DNA from: Cylindrodendrum hubeiense | Taxonomy: Eukaryota; Ascomycota; Sordariomycetes; Hypocreales; Nectriaceae | Direction: 5' to 3' | NCBI GenBank assembly: GCA_014621425.1 | Contig: JAANBB010000047.1 | Span: 104,085-168,084, forward strand | DNA: 64,000 nucleotides | In this document: piece after piece, positions 11,739 to 23,620 of the stretch | Layout: every line of letters starts with the position of its first letter | Numbering within the stretch: the stretch's first letter is position 1 | Notes under the pieces: generated by a model | The model's input: the letters and a program-made list of their open reading frames with translations, nothing else | What the model was told of the DNA's origin: nothing | Database searches by the model: none | Position numbers and translations under genes: made by a program

Positions 11739-12417
11739 TCAAACATAGTGCCAATGAATCTTACCAGCTTCATCAGCTTCATCGAAACAATGTCCACACC
11801 ACCCACAGTCCTTATCGCAGAGGCCATGGTTGTCGCCCACATCAGGATACCATCGTCCCGAACCTGAGTGAACTGAATAATTTCGGTTTGTAGGCGCTCT
11901 GTACTGAGATTTGCTCGGTTTCTTTGTTCGTTTCCGATTCTTTGGCTGCTGGATTGATGCACCTTCTTTAACAAAAGCCACTGGCTTGTTCCTCAAGCCC
12001 GCCGATTCACTTTGTTGCGGAAAGGAGTCACCCGAAGGGAAATTGGCAAGCTATCTAAGTGAGCTCATGAGCTTAGGATACTTAGATATTGCTGACCTCG
12101 GTTGTGTCTGAAAAGGTGTCAAAATTGGCACCCGGCGTGTCAGGGGCTACTGCACCGGGTCCCTCATCGGAGTGCTTAGGCGAATCTCTCCGATGATCAC
12201 CAAGTGCCCTCTTGTCCTTAAAAGCCTTGCCACAAGTACAAATAGTCATGCGAGCAGTTGTCACTGGATTAGTTTCTCGTGGGATACTAGGAGATGTGCT
12301 GGACACCGTCTGATCTAGAGCGTGGCTTGGAGAATCATGATGGTGCTGGTTAAGAGCGTCAAGGCTCTTAAATTTCCTGCCGCAGCATGAAAGCACCGGA
12401 ACGCCAGCGCTCGACAT
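11739..12417 (-). CDS. Small Cys/His zinc-binding protein with paired fingers and CX3CX2CX2C motif
   Basis: Two exons (12417-12097, 12050-11739) give about 210 residues. Two related units are visible: CCGRKFKSLDALNQH...SPSH and CTCGKAFKDKRALGDH...SPKH, each with a Phe-Leu core and a DSP-x-H ending, like degenerate C2H2 fingers. The C-terminal exon is basic (KNRKRTKKPSKSQYRAP) and ends with LCDKDCGWCGHC, a compact CX3CX2CX2C cluster that probably binds another metal ion. The 46-base intron links TTE to LANFPSGDSFP in frame. A strong donor (GTAAGA) lies a few codons before the stop at 11739, so the true 3' end may be a further exon ending near 11616. I do not recognise a named family; nucleic-acid binding is an inference from the fingers and basic region. 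A hydrophobic upstream extension is open to 12537 but lacks finger similarity. Confidence 0.55.
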
Positions 12418-15400
12418 TTCAAATGCCGGCTGGTGATTTTCATGGAAGAAATAGGAATATAAGATGGCGCAGATGTGTATATCACAACCACAGTGGCGAG
12501 GCAGGGAAACACCCAGGGGATTAATTATGGAGGGCAAATGAATTTAGATTCTACCCCGCTTTGGACGAATGATTTTCTGGGCGTGTATGCAAAAACCTTT
12601 CGGATCTGGAAAATGTGGCGATTACACACCACTAGTAGCATGTCGTGCAACCAACGGTGAATTGTGTCCCCGAACGGAATGCACATTAATCCCTGCAGGC
12701 GGTACGTAGCTTGTCTTCTTTTTGATGCCCAACCATTTCCTCCTACTCCTCAACTATTGGCTACCTCACATTTTCATATGCTACCGCATAATTACAATCT
12801 TCTTCAAGGACCACAGCATGTGAGGCCGGTTGAAACAGTCTCTTAAGAGTAGCCATATAAATTGAAGGGCTACGTTGAATCAATCTCTGACTTGATTATC
12901 TACATAATATATCTAGGCCAAGGTGATTTGTGAAGGGCATGTGTGTATCTTATTTTGATGGCTAGTTGGATGTAAAATGATTCGGTCGCCTCGCAACTAC
13001 TTTAAAAGTATAAATGCAAAGGCCCGAATGTAACGCAGTAGAATATAAACTGGTCAGTGAAAGTATGTAGGGCAAAAGATGGTACGGAATCTACCAACTT
13101 AGAATAAACAAAGAGAATAAAAACAACCATCCAGGATCACTGAAGGAATAGCAAAATGAACCTTCTCTATTACTATGTAATTGAGTATGTAAAGAAGGAT
13201 GCCCCTTACAATTTCCAGAGATTTCCCCAGTTATTATATACCCAGGAAATCCAAGGGAAATTCAAGGGAAATCCTCAGTACTATCCCTGGGCAATCAAGG
13301 TCATTTCCTCTGGGCTAGTCCAGACCGCCACAATGTGGTGAGATTCACCACTGAGGATGACGTCGGTGCCCTGCCGCCACATCGGTTTCCGTAACAAAAG
13401 AGATGCCCCATAAAAGAAGAGACGCCGATTTTGCTTTGAATCTACCTAGTAGCTCGTACAGCTCACGTGTCACCCTTACCAACCTGCCAAATCCACCCAA
13501 CACAGTACTAGTCTCCATAAAAAATGAAATACTCTCGCCCTTGTAACTGTCAACTTCAGTTCCTTAATCATGCAAGTTACTTCTCTGGCTAGATACTATG
13601 GAATCAGCAGCCTTTCACTCTCGCCTAGGTGCCACAAGGAAGCCGAGGATAGGAATACTCATATTGTTGCGAGAAGCCTAGCCTCCCAACTCAATAATAA
13701 TCTTCCACCCATCTTTAATCTTGTGAAAGCATATGGTACACGGGGGTCTAAAGGATTGGGGAATTCGATTGTAAACCCAAAGGGAACTTCACATCATGGT
13801 AAGAGTAATTCTTTTCTAGCTAAGCTGCCAGGATGGAATGGCAGGACAGCATGAGGAGTTAAGTTATCCCCCCTGTGCAGACCTTGACTAACTAGCACCA
13901 ATCTAGCAAGAGATAAAATAAAGTATTGATTATAGTTATTAAGCTTATCTTTTTTATTTTATGATATTTCTTCCTGCATCATTGTCTTCATCAATTGAGC
14001 TGCCGTCGCCACCCTATACAAACCATTGGTTGTTTTCCCATCTTATCAGGGCTCTTATCTCAGCTTGCCTATTGACTGGCTCTGCGTCAACGGCTTGCCA
14101 CCTCCGCCTGTAATCCCTGGACTAGCAGGGGAGTCGAGGTGCCCATGGCCAGGGTGCCCAACCTAAGGTGGTCAGACTTACAGCGTGCAGCCCCTATTAG
14201 ACGAGACATGCCTAGGCTCGTTAGAAGTCCCGTACTAGTTAGTCTGGAGCCCTAATTTCGAGGTAAAACTTTATACATAGCCACACTGCCATCCTGACGC
14301 TCCGGCACATGATTGAGAAGGCCTCACGGCGTTGGAGGCGCCAAGGCTGTTGGATAAGGGCTGTTAAATACGAGTCCTCTGGCTGACGGAAAAGTGGCCA
14401 TCTTTTCCGACCTGACCGCTGACGGAGATGCATGGTCGAGATAATCCTCGAATTACATGGCACAGCCGAATCCTCTTTAAGCTCATTCACCCCCAACCCC
14501 AAATGTCCGAGGTTTGGGGGATTGGCCATGGATGCATTAACCCCAACCTCAAGTTTCCGGGGAGGCTTGGCAAGCCGGACACGGATTTCGATGTTCCATC
14601 AATCAGAGCGGCGTATTACCCCACAGTCGCGTTCCGTTGCTGCGCACAGGTGTAGTGCCGTATCTGAGTTGGCACTGTTGTAAGGGAGAGTGAGATGATG
14701 GAGTACCGTCACAACGTCCAATGTCACAATGTCTAATATCATAATGTCGAGACGCGTCGCTAGTGCCACCGAGCCGAGATGCATGGCAGCTGAGGGCGGT
14801 GCTGAAGCCCGGGATGCCACTGGAGCATCCTCGCGGCCGGCGTGCTGGTTGCCAATGTGCTCAGAGGCGATTCAGGGAAGCGGCAGCCCACACGAAGGGT
14901 CTCGACGCCTCCAACAAGCGGATCTGGCGACATCTTACTTGTGGATACTCAGTTAACTCTATCCCCGCAGCCGTCATTCCCCAGAGCCCCCGCGTTTAGG
15001 CTAATGCGGGGGCTGCGCCCGGAGAGGGAAACGACGACATCCCAGGCCAGTGTGCGGAGCGCAACGCACGGAGCGTGCGCCTGGTCGAGAGACAGATTGT
15101 CCATGGCCTGGGATGGGCAGAAATGGCCAGACTGGAGCGTCGCCGTGTCGAGCCAGCGGTCAATCACGGCCAGATCCTCAGACACGCTGCCCGATGCTGG
15201 CTCAATCGTCTTCAAATTCAATCGACACATCCCGGGACAGCCTACAGCGCATGCAGCATGCTCCGGGCATACCCTACCTGGGCATACCCTACCTTAGCAC
15301 ACCCAGTAAGGCAGTTGTCTACCCCAACCTTACGGAGTACCGGCTGGTCTGCTTCCCGGACGCGCACTGTCTCTGCGCCGGCTCTCCACACCTCCATCCA

Positions 15401-15810
15401 GGAAACATTTGGGAGGCCCGGACGTCTCTGTTAAAGCCCATGTAGAATCAGGAGACCAGGGGTAAGACTGGCGTGTCAGGCGATCTCACTCTAACCCCGG
15501 GCCGCTTTCTCTGAGGTTGATCCCCAGGTCGGATTCTGTCGCTCCTTGCTCGTTCGCAGGGCTTCCCCTCATCTGATGCAGTGAGCCATCGGGGAGTGCA
15601 ACCATCCTTATCAAGGCCGCATGGTCGCACCCGTTTTCTCTCTGGCCCTCCTCTCCCTCCCTTCTTATTTATTATCTTCTCTGGCCCATCTTGCAAATAG
15701 AGCCTATACTCGTCGAGAGAGATCCTGATCTCAGAGTAGCCGCCAAAACTCATTTGTAATAACCCTATTTGTTTCTTTCTCCAGAGAGCTACTGCTCCTA
15801 ATCGCCCATC
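12418..15810. other. 3.4-kb AT-rich, gene-poor stretch plus transporter promoter
   Basis: No gene is supported. From about 12,550 to 14,000 the sequence is AT-rich with scattered stops in all frames, suggesting decayed, possibly mutated repeat DNA. A 7-base inverted repeat (GTGGTGA, 3-base loop, TCACCAC) lies at about 13337-13353. From about 14,090 to 15,800 the base composition rises, with short frames on both strands and no motif. The last several hundred bases should be the promoter and leader of the sugar transporter. Confidence 0.45.
14491..14520. repeat. Inverted repeat with CCCCAAA arms upstream of the sugar transporter
   Basis: The arms CCCCAAA and TTTGGGG are separated by about 9 bases. 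Further ACCCCAAC and CCGGGG boxes follow within 60 bases. CCGGGG fits the CreA carbon-catabolite repressor consensus SYGGRG, but the position is about 1.3 kb from the transporter ATG and the role is speculative. Confidence 0.35.
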
Positions 15811-17989
15811 ATGCTCGAGAAGATCCTCCAGGCCGTCATTCGCAATGAGGCCATGAAGCAGGACCCCAAGGAGGTCTACGGCTGGCGAGTCTTCGCCCTC
15901 GTCTTCTCTGCCTGCTTCGGCGGCATGCTTTTCGGCTGGGAGACGGGTGCCATTGGTGGTATCCTTGCCATGGCGCCTGCCCAGGAGAGATTTGGCTACG
16001 CCGATCTTGAGGATGGCCAGAAGACCACCCAGAGCCAGAACATCGTCTCAACCCTCCAAGCCGGCTGCTTCGTCGCCTGCTTCCTCACCTACTGGTTCGC
16101 TGACCACTTCGGCCGCCGCCTGTCGCTCATCGGTACTGGTGCTCTTGCGCTTGTTGGCGTCGTCTTCCAGGCTGCTTCTGCTGCGCATGGTAACCTCGCC
16201 GTCATGTATGTCGGTCGCTTCCTCGCCGGTCTCGGTGTTGGTGCCGCTTCCACCTTGACTCCTCTCTACGTGTCTGAGTGCGCTCCGCGTGCCATCCGTG
16301 GCGGTTTGACTGGTTAGTCTTATCCTACCCCCTGATTTAAGTGACAATTGCTAACAGCTCCATCCAGCTTTCTACCAGCTCTTCATCGTGTTCGGCATCA
16401 TGATTGCTTTCTGGTATGTATCTTCCCCAATATAGTTTCGGTTCAGCGTGAATATCGACTCATACTTCGACTCTAGGATCAATTACGGCTGCTCGTTGCA
16501 CGTCACTGGTCCGGCTGTGTACATCATTCCTCTCACCCTTCAAGGTCTTCCCGCTGTGTAAGCCATTCCGAGTAGTCCACCGAAGTGACTTATACCAATA
16601 ATGACTTAGGTTCCTGATTTTGGGCATGCTCTTTTCTCCCGAGAGGTACAGTCTAACCATGGCCTTCACTGCTATACCTGTTCCGCTAACCAGATACACA
16701 GTCCTCGATGGGCCGCCAGACAGGATCATTGGGAGGAAGCCACGGTCATTTTGGTCCGACTTCGAGGGTAGGCTGCCCTTGATTTAAACCGATGCGATAT
16801 ACATTCTGACCAGTTTTAGACTCCCCGCAGAATCCGAGTACGTCTCAACTGAGATCCAGGAGATGGCCACTCAGCTTGAGAACGAGCGTCGTCTTGTTGG
16901 CGATGCCACCAACATCACTCTCATCAAGGAAATGTTCCTGGTTCCCAGCAACCGCAAGCGAGCTCTCATCTCAATTGCTCTCATGGTCTGCCAGCAGATG
17001 ACTGGTGTCAACTCGATTGTAATATATAACCAATGAGCCCCAAATATGATGGACGAAGTTGTGCTAACACAATGCCTCGCAGAACTACTATGCTCCTCAG
17101 ATTTTCCAGAGTCTCGGTTTGACTGGCACTGACACATCGTTGTTTGCCACTGGTGTCTACGGTGTTGTTAAGCTAGCCGCCATCGCCGTCTTTCTTGTCT
17201 TCATCGCCGATTCCCTTGGTCGACGTCGCAGTCTGCTATGGACAAGTTTCGCTCAGGGTACCGTCATGTACATCATTGGTATCTACGGCAGAGTCTCGCC
17301 CCCGGTTGAGGGCAAAGGTGTATGTGGCAACTTTAGTGACCCGCCATTCATGAGTGTGAGCGCTGACATGATATGATTCGATAGGTTTCGGCTTTTGGAT
17401 ATGTTGCCATCACTTGCATCTACCTCTGGGCTGCGTATGTTTTATCCCCGGCGCATTGCCAACCATTGGGTTTTGCACGTTCGCTGACATTGTGACACAG
17501 TCTCTTCCAGTTCGGCTGGGGTCCATGCTGCTGGATTCTCATCTCTGAAATCCCCACCGCACGTCTCCGTGCTATGAACGTCGCCATTGGCGCTGCCACG
17601 CAGTGGCTCTTCAATTTCATCATTGCACGAAGTATGGTGATCCATCTTATAATTTTCAGAATCCGATCGCTGACTCTATTTCCCAGCTGTTCTTACTATG
17701 TCCTCAACTATGGGTAACGCTGGCTATGTAAGTAAAAATCTTCCCCGGCTTTTAGCTTGAGTTTCCAGCCCTGTACTAACCAACGTCACAGGGCATGTTC
17801 TTCATGTTTGCGAGTTTCGATCTTCTTATGGGTGTCTTCGTATACTTCTTTGTCCCTGAGACCAAGGGTATTAGTCTGGAGAAGATGGATGACCTCTTTG
17901 GCATGACCGAGGAGGTCAAGAAGCTTGACGATGACGTGGAGGCGGAACGACCCCATAGCATCCGCGAGGACCGCGCCGACAAGCACTAA
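15811..17989 (+). CDS. MFS sugar transporter, 11 exons
   Basis: Eleven exons (15811-16312, 16368-16413, 16477-16557, 16610-16645, 16702-16767, 16820-17018, 17083-17319, 17385-17434, 17501-17631, 17687-17727, 17792-17989) join in frame to 528 residues. Family signatures are visible: [10 protein letters not shown] in helix 1, FADHFGRR in the first cytoplasmic loop, PESPRW after helix 6, [21 protein letters not shown] in helix 7, [10 protein letters not shown], and [16 protein letters not shown] at the end. This is the plasma-membrane hexose/quinate-type proton symporter family with 12 helices. Two short exons (36 and 41 bases) and ten introns make it easy to mispredict; in particular acceptor 16819 rather than 16830 keeps the frame ([10 protein letters not shown]). 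The substrate cannot be read from sequence, but the tight match to glucose/quinate permeases suggests a hexose or polyol. Confidence 0.9.
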
Positions 17990-18584
17990 ATTTTGCATTG
18001 ACTTGCCGATGTTGTTGGATTGATGAGATGAAGCGGAATCACTCTTTAGTTGTGGACATGCGCCATGTATGAGAAGGAAGAGGCCATTTCATGCTCTATT
18101 CTCGGTTATTCGGAGAAGTGGACTGGAGGCATCCGTACAAGAATGCGTACGCAGCTAATTGATTATTTATATCCACCAATTCCTTTTTGCTTTATTCTAT
18201 ATTATGAACGAAGATAATTGACGCTGATTCCTCGAAGTCAAATCATGTGATCATATAGACTAACATGGCAACAGCCAGTTAGCTGTCTGTAGAATCCGTT
18301 TCCTCTGTCGTCATTCCACCTTTCGTACTCCCCCTTCTCATGCGACTTGGGCATATGGCATGGGCCCTGAATAACAATGTAAACTTTGACAACGTCTTAA
18401 TTGGATATTTTCCTGAATTGATGTTATACTATGCCATTAAAGCCTTAAATGTTTTTCTGAGAAAAACGCTACCGGATTAGATTTACGATAATACTTCTAC
18501 AGATAAGTAGAGCCTATTAGTGAGTATATTATATCGTCTATAGCAAATTTGCCTAGATTTCTTCCCTCGGAGATGCCTATATAA
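17990..18584. other. AT-rich spacer between convergent genes
   Basis: This holds the 3' ends of the transporter and of the methyltransferase-like gene. The DNA is AT-rich with no coding frame of note. Confidence 0.4.
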
Positions 18585-19310
18585 CTAGAATCCCCATGGC
18601 AGAAACCTGGGTGTCTTGAAATGCCACTCCTCCCACTCAACGCCAAATTTGGCCTTCAACATACGCTCCTCCTGCTTCACCCGAGTCCAAATTCCAAACA
18701 AGAATATTCCCACCCCTATGGGTGCAGTTACCCAATGCAAGTTCGAGACCACTCGATACCATGAAGGCGGGATCCAGCAGCTCAGTACGCCATCAGTGCG
18801 GCATAGCAGCGCCATGTTCGAAAGAACAAGCACCACAATCCCGGTATAGCTGGGGTGCTGCACGTAGCGGTAGATACTGGTCGTTTCCAGCCGGTCGGGT
18901 GCCGCTAGTGCGAAAGTGAAGTTCTTGCCAAGTGACGCATATGAAACCAGGCGCAGGGGAATGCCAGCGCAGAGAATCAGTGCGAGCGGGATAGCTGTTG
19001 CACTTGACCACGTGATAAGATTGACGTCTAGGCCGTTCTCAGCGCCATGGCGTAGGAGGAAGGGGGGGATAGTCGGATTGGTGAAGGCGAGGCTAGAGGC
19101 GCGCAGTGCCAGAAGACCTAAGGGAGCGAGTACCACCTTGGTCGTGTGCTTGCGCGATAGGTTGAAGCGGCTGATCGAGTCGGACACGGCCGAGGAAGAT
19201 TGAGAATCAGGGCTGGGGTTGGGAGGGGAGAGGGCAAGATAAGTTCCCACAGTGGACGCGAGGATGGTCGCAGCCAGTGAGGCTTGGCAGAGGGAGGTCG
19301 AGAGGGACAT
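18585..19310 (-). CDS. Isoprenylcysteine methyltransferase-like membrane protein
   Basis: A single exon of 241 residues with several hydrophobic helices. The C-terminal half carries the ICMT/PEMT-type signature: FTFALAAPDRLETTSIYRYV, then QHPSYTGIVVL, a further hydrophobic pair and EERMLKAKFGVEWEEW. In this superfamily the HPSY...EE region binds S-adenosylmethionine at the membrane face. The true Ste14-type enzyme methylates prenylated CAAX proteins in the ER; many fungal paralogues have unknown substrates, and I cannot tell which this is. The start is the ATG at 19310; the frame extends 30 bases further only with a non-ATG codon. The preceding N-terminal segment has a likely signal anchor. 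Confidence 0.8.
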   Translation of the reverse strand: MSLSTSLCQASLAATILASTVGTYLALSPPNPSPDSQSSSAVSDSISRFNLSRKHTTKVVLAPLGLLALRASSLAFTNPTIPPFLLRHGAENGLDVNLITWSSATAIPLALILCAGIPLRLVSYASLGKNFTFALAAPDRLETTSIYRYVQHPSYTGIVVLVLSNMALLCRTDGVLSCWIPPSWYRVVSNLHWVTAPIGVGIFLFGIWTRVKQEERMLKAKFGVEWEEWHFKTPRFLPWGF

Positions 19311-21143
19311 GTCTGCCGCCTCTACGTGTGCGGGAAGCAATATGCAGAGATGATATGAGGGTAGTCGCCAGGTTCAAATCAACTTGAGCTGTGGCTGTAA
19401 ACGCGTTCTTTGGCGTGCCAGTTTAGTATTGGTAATGCTCATTGAATGGTGGATGGATGGCTGGCTTCGGAACAGCCCAGCGAGACCCTTTTCAGGAGTC
19501 TGGCCAAGGTGGGGTTCGGTGTTCAGCCTGAAACAAACATTTCGATTGGCTCATATTACGCTGTGGCCCCTGTCGATCTCTCAATCACCAAGAAATCGAC
19601 TCATGAACATCACCATAGCACCCCATCCTCAGAACCCTGGTGCACACCCGGTCCTTCTCATACCTAGTCACACCATCTTCTTCAGTGAAATCCATCTCGA
19701 AAATTGACCAAATCACATCCATTGACGAATGGGTCGGACTTCTGGACCACCCAAAAATGCATGCACGCGCAGCAACGTCTTTGCGGTAGACTAGATTCTT
19801 GAAGAAAACAATCTCTACTTCCTTGTAGGCGAGAGCTACGGCTTCCTCGAGTATTGATCTATACGTAACAAAAGATAACACTCTATCTCCAGCAGTTTTG
19901 ATCTCATCGTCGCTAGCTTCAACGTAGTCAATATTAGATACCGTTGGAGGCCTAGCTGCAACCCCATTCCCGAGAACGACGTAAACCTATCGAGTCAATG
20001 GATGGGCTTTGGGTCATTTTCCAAGTAAGGGCGGAATCGCGACCACTTTTGTCCACCAATAGCTTTGAGCCTCGATGGTGTCATGTTGGCAATAGCTAAA
20101 TAAATCGATAGCCTTTGAGCGGGAAATTTTCTCGTGGTGTGAATGGGCTGAGGGTATTTTCTTTTTTCATCCGTGTGGAAATTGACAGTCCTCTTGATGC
20201 CGAGTGAGAATTCCGAAGGGTTTTTAGTCACTCGTTCCATGATTCAGGAGTGCAAACTTCTGACATGCACTAATATTTACTAGTGCTATATGTTAATTGA
20301 GTTATGGCTGATTTGTTCTGCTTCTCTGGCCCGTCACTAGAACTGGATAATCAATATCATGACCCGGAGTTACATCTGATAAGGCCAATATGACACAGTG
20401 ATTGTTAATTTTCTAACCTGCTAATGATTAAGCACCCGGATTTAAAATATCAATATCATCAAAATACCACCCGAGGAATTCTCCATCGCTTAGTCTAGAA
20501 TGCGGGACGACTGATCTTGCTCAGCTATCTTCAACTACAAAGGCTTTCTAAATCATTACCCAGCTCCCGCCTGCAACGGGGCTCAAGAATCTATTTATAT
20601 CTGATAATCCGACCACATTCCTTTTCCTCAATTGCAAGACATTATGTTGGGAATTCTGTACCAAGAACAAAACTCCGACATCAATTCCAGGGGTGTCTAG
20701 TTGGTGCAATCAGGCACTCTGGATTCGAATGCCCAGCTTTGACTTCGGCCATGTCCCGATGGGACTACCACAGCTATATTGTATTGCCTCGGCAGTTTTG
20801 GCGGCACTTCCAGTAAATACATGATCGCTCGGGTTCTCGGGCGAAATAGGACAGCGAGCGAGCGTGGGTGATATGCATTGGGTCACATATCCGGTCGCAA
20901 CCCGTAGCTTGATCAAGCTAGCTTGCATATAGTTTCGGGTAATTTTCACCTCGATCCCTGCGATTTATGCGCCATCCGAGGAAGGACAAGTCGTCAAGCG
21001 CTTCCCCGCACATGTGATGGATGAGGCGACACCCGTCAAATTCCAGGTGGAGACAAGCCGTATCTTGGTTCTCAGCCCGAAATTGCTTCTACTTCGCCTT
21101 TCAACCCCGCAATAACTCACTTCTCAGCGAGCAACGTCTCACA
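19311..21143. other. 1.8-kb spacer with a possible gene relic
   Basis: The left part is the promoter side of the methyltransferase-like gene, the right part the promoter of the alcohol oxidase. About 20,240-20,480 is AT-rich. A minus-strand frame at 19585-19990 (listed separately) looks protein-like. Nothing else is supported. Confidence 0.4.
19585..19990 (-). pseudogene. Possible gene relic, unrecognised protein-like frame
   Basis: A minus-strand frame runs for about 130 codons from VYVVLGNGVAARPPTVSNI through FVTYRSILEEAVALAYKEVE to CYGDVHESISW. The amino-acid mix looks like real protein but I know no family. It starts right after an in-frame TAG that could be a splice acceptor; the nearest upstream ATG frame (20094, beginning MTPSRLKAIGG) cannot be joined to it with a phase-correct GT donor that I can find. 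It may be an orphan gene with an unseen exon or a decayed copy. Confidence 0.25.
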
Positions 21144-23511
21144 ATGTCTGCTACCGACGCCTCAATTCCACTTGACGCTCCATTGGCGGTTCTCCCGTCC
21201 GCGGACGACTTAAGCCAGGCACAATGGGATATTCTTCTTGCCATTTGCGATGCTATGATTCCATCGGTCCAGACGTCCTCCAACAGCCGTGATTTGAATA
21301 ACACACAAACTATTACAACCTCCAATACCCAGCCTTTTAAGACCCAGGACATCATTACTCAGAACTATCTTCAAGAGATCCCTTCGGCGATTCCAGAGTT
21401 TCGAGAGCTTTTGCGCAGAACCCTGTTTACCGGTCTCTCGTCGACAGATAAGACACAACTCCTGCGAGTGCTTAATCTCCTTAGGTAGGTTAATAGCAGC
21501 AGTATACCATTGTGCACCTAGCTTATTTGTCTTGATTGATAAGAATTAACATTATGAGATGAAACTGACTGATCTCCTAGTTACCCAGCTGCTTCAGTGC
21601 TACTTACCGGCCGAATTACTATTCTATCCCAACAGCCAACTCACATTCGCGAAGAAATCCTCCAGAACTGGGGGGCTTCTCGTTTTGGTATTTTACGTCT
21701 CTTCCAACGACAACTTGGTTTGCTCGCAAAAGAAGCATGGGTTCGCACGACCCCAACACTACGTCCTATGGTGGGACTTCCCCGTGTGCCAGTCAATTGC
21801 ACTTTGGGTCAAGGATTTAAATTCGACTTCATCCAGCTGCCTCCCGGTGAAGAGGATGAGATTCTTGAGACAGATGTGGTAATTGTTGGGAGCGGTTGTG
21901 GCGGAGGCGTGTGCGCGAAAGAGCTGGCCGAGGCCGGTCTGAGAGTGATTGTGGTGGATAAAGGACACTACTGGTCACCAGAGTACCTCCCGATGACTGA
22001 AGAGCAAGGTCCTACTCAAATGTTCATGGACGGAGGCCACATAATATGTATGTGGACTACAGACCCATCTGGCCGATATCCCTGGTGCTCAATTCACTAA
22101 CTCTGTTGCAGCTGACGACGGGTCTGTATGTGTCATCGCAGGCGAAACTTGGGGCGGCGGCGGCGCCATCAACTGGTCTGCTTCGCTCCAACTCCAAGGA
22201 TTCGTCCGACGACAATGGGCAGCTACCGGACTACCGTTCTTCACATCGACTGCCTTCCAGCAATCCCTTGACCGGGTCTGCGATACCATGGGGGTATCTT
22301 CCCAGCACATCCAGCACAGCAAACCCAACAAATTCCTCATGGAAGGGTCGCGAAAGTTGGGCTGGGCGCACAAAGAAGTGCCCCAGAACACCGGCGGTGC
22401 AGAGCATAGCTGCGGTCATTGCAGCATGGGATGTCGATCAGCTGAGAAACAAGGACCAGGTGTGGCGTGGCTCCCTAAGGCCGCCGCGGCTGGTGCCAAC
22501 TTCCTTGAAGGATTTACCGTCAACCAAATACTGTTCGATAATGTCCGAGGCGAGAAGGTTGCTAAAGGGATACGCGGTGTCTGGAGAGCGCGAGATGAAC
22601 ATGGAGGTGTGGCGGGAACCCCTACAACGACACGCAAAATAGCCATCCATGCGAAGAAGGTTATAGTATCATGCGGCTCGCTGCAATCACCATTGCTCTT
22701 GCTTCGATCCGGCCTTAACAATCGACATATCGGCCGCCATCTCTATCTGCATCCCGTTTCCATGGTTGGAGCCATCTATGACGAGGAGACCCGGCCCTGG
22801 GAGGGGCCTATCCTGTCATCGGTATGCTCTGAATTTGAGAATCTCGATGGCCGTGGCCATGGCGTCAAGCTTGAGACCCTGAGCATGATACCCTGGGGCT
22901 GGTTAACCTGGGCCCCGTGGACCAGTGGCCAACAGTTCAAGCAGCTGGTTGCCAAGTTTGGTCACATGGCCGGGTTTATAAGTATCCCCAGAGATCGCGA
23001 CACCGGTCGCGTATATCCTGACCCAGCAGATGGGCGTTGTCGGATTCAATACCACCCGTCCAAATTCGACAAGGAGAGCATCCTGGAAGGCCTGGCGGCA
23101 CTCGCTCGGATAAACTACGAGGCTGGAGCCCGTGAGATCTTCACAATTGTGCCAGGCATGGAGACATACTTGCGCCGCGATCAGGATGACATCGCTAGCG
23201 AAAGGAAATCCGAAGAAGCACCTGATGCTGAGTTTGAGCATTGGATTGCGGAGCTGCGTTCCCATGGCTTCCCCACACCCCAGACTTTCTTTGCCTCAGC
23301 CCATCAAATGGGAACTTGCCGCATGTCTGCTACGCCGAAAGCTGGTGTAGTGGATGGAGACGGTCAGGTCTGGGGAACCAAGGGCCTTCACGTGGCAGAC
23401 GCCAGTGTGTTCCCCACGGCCAGCGGTGTAAACCCAGCAGTCACCGTGATGGCCATTGCAGATCACTTGAGCAGGTCGATTGCGGCGAAATGGACAAGGG
23501 AAAGGCTGTAA
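21144..23511 (+). CDS. Long-chain fatty alcohol oxidase (GMC flavoenzyme)
   Basis: Three exons (21144-21484, 21581-22047, 22112-23511) give 735 residues, normal for this family. The FAD-binding motif VVIVGSGCGGGVCAKELAEAG is near residue 230, CGHCSMGC with SAEKQG is mid-protein, and the C-terminal GMC block contains HQMGTCRMS, then DASVFPTASGVNPAVTVMAIADH with the catalytic His-Asn pair. The first 150 residues carry the FAO-type N-terminal region. Members oxidise long-chain alcohols to aldehydes with release of hydrogen peroxide, in the omega-oxidation of fatty acids and alkanes, usually at peroxisome or ER membranes. The C-terminal tripeptide ERL is not a canonical peroxisomal signal. The upstream in-frame ATG at 21021 would add 41 residues that look non-homologous, so I prefer 21144. 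The gene is convergent with the kinase-like gene 110 bases away. Confidence 0.92.
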
Positions 23512-23620
23512 ATATATTATGGGTTGGATTGGTCGTGTGCCATGTAATTTGTTTATATCGCTTCATTTGAGGGAGATTGAAGGCAACAGGCAATGGACTT
23601 GGTGCCATTCTTCAAATAGG

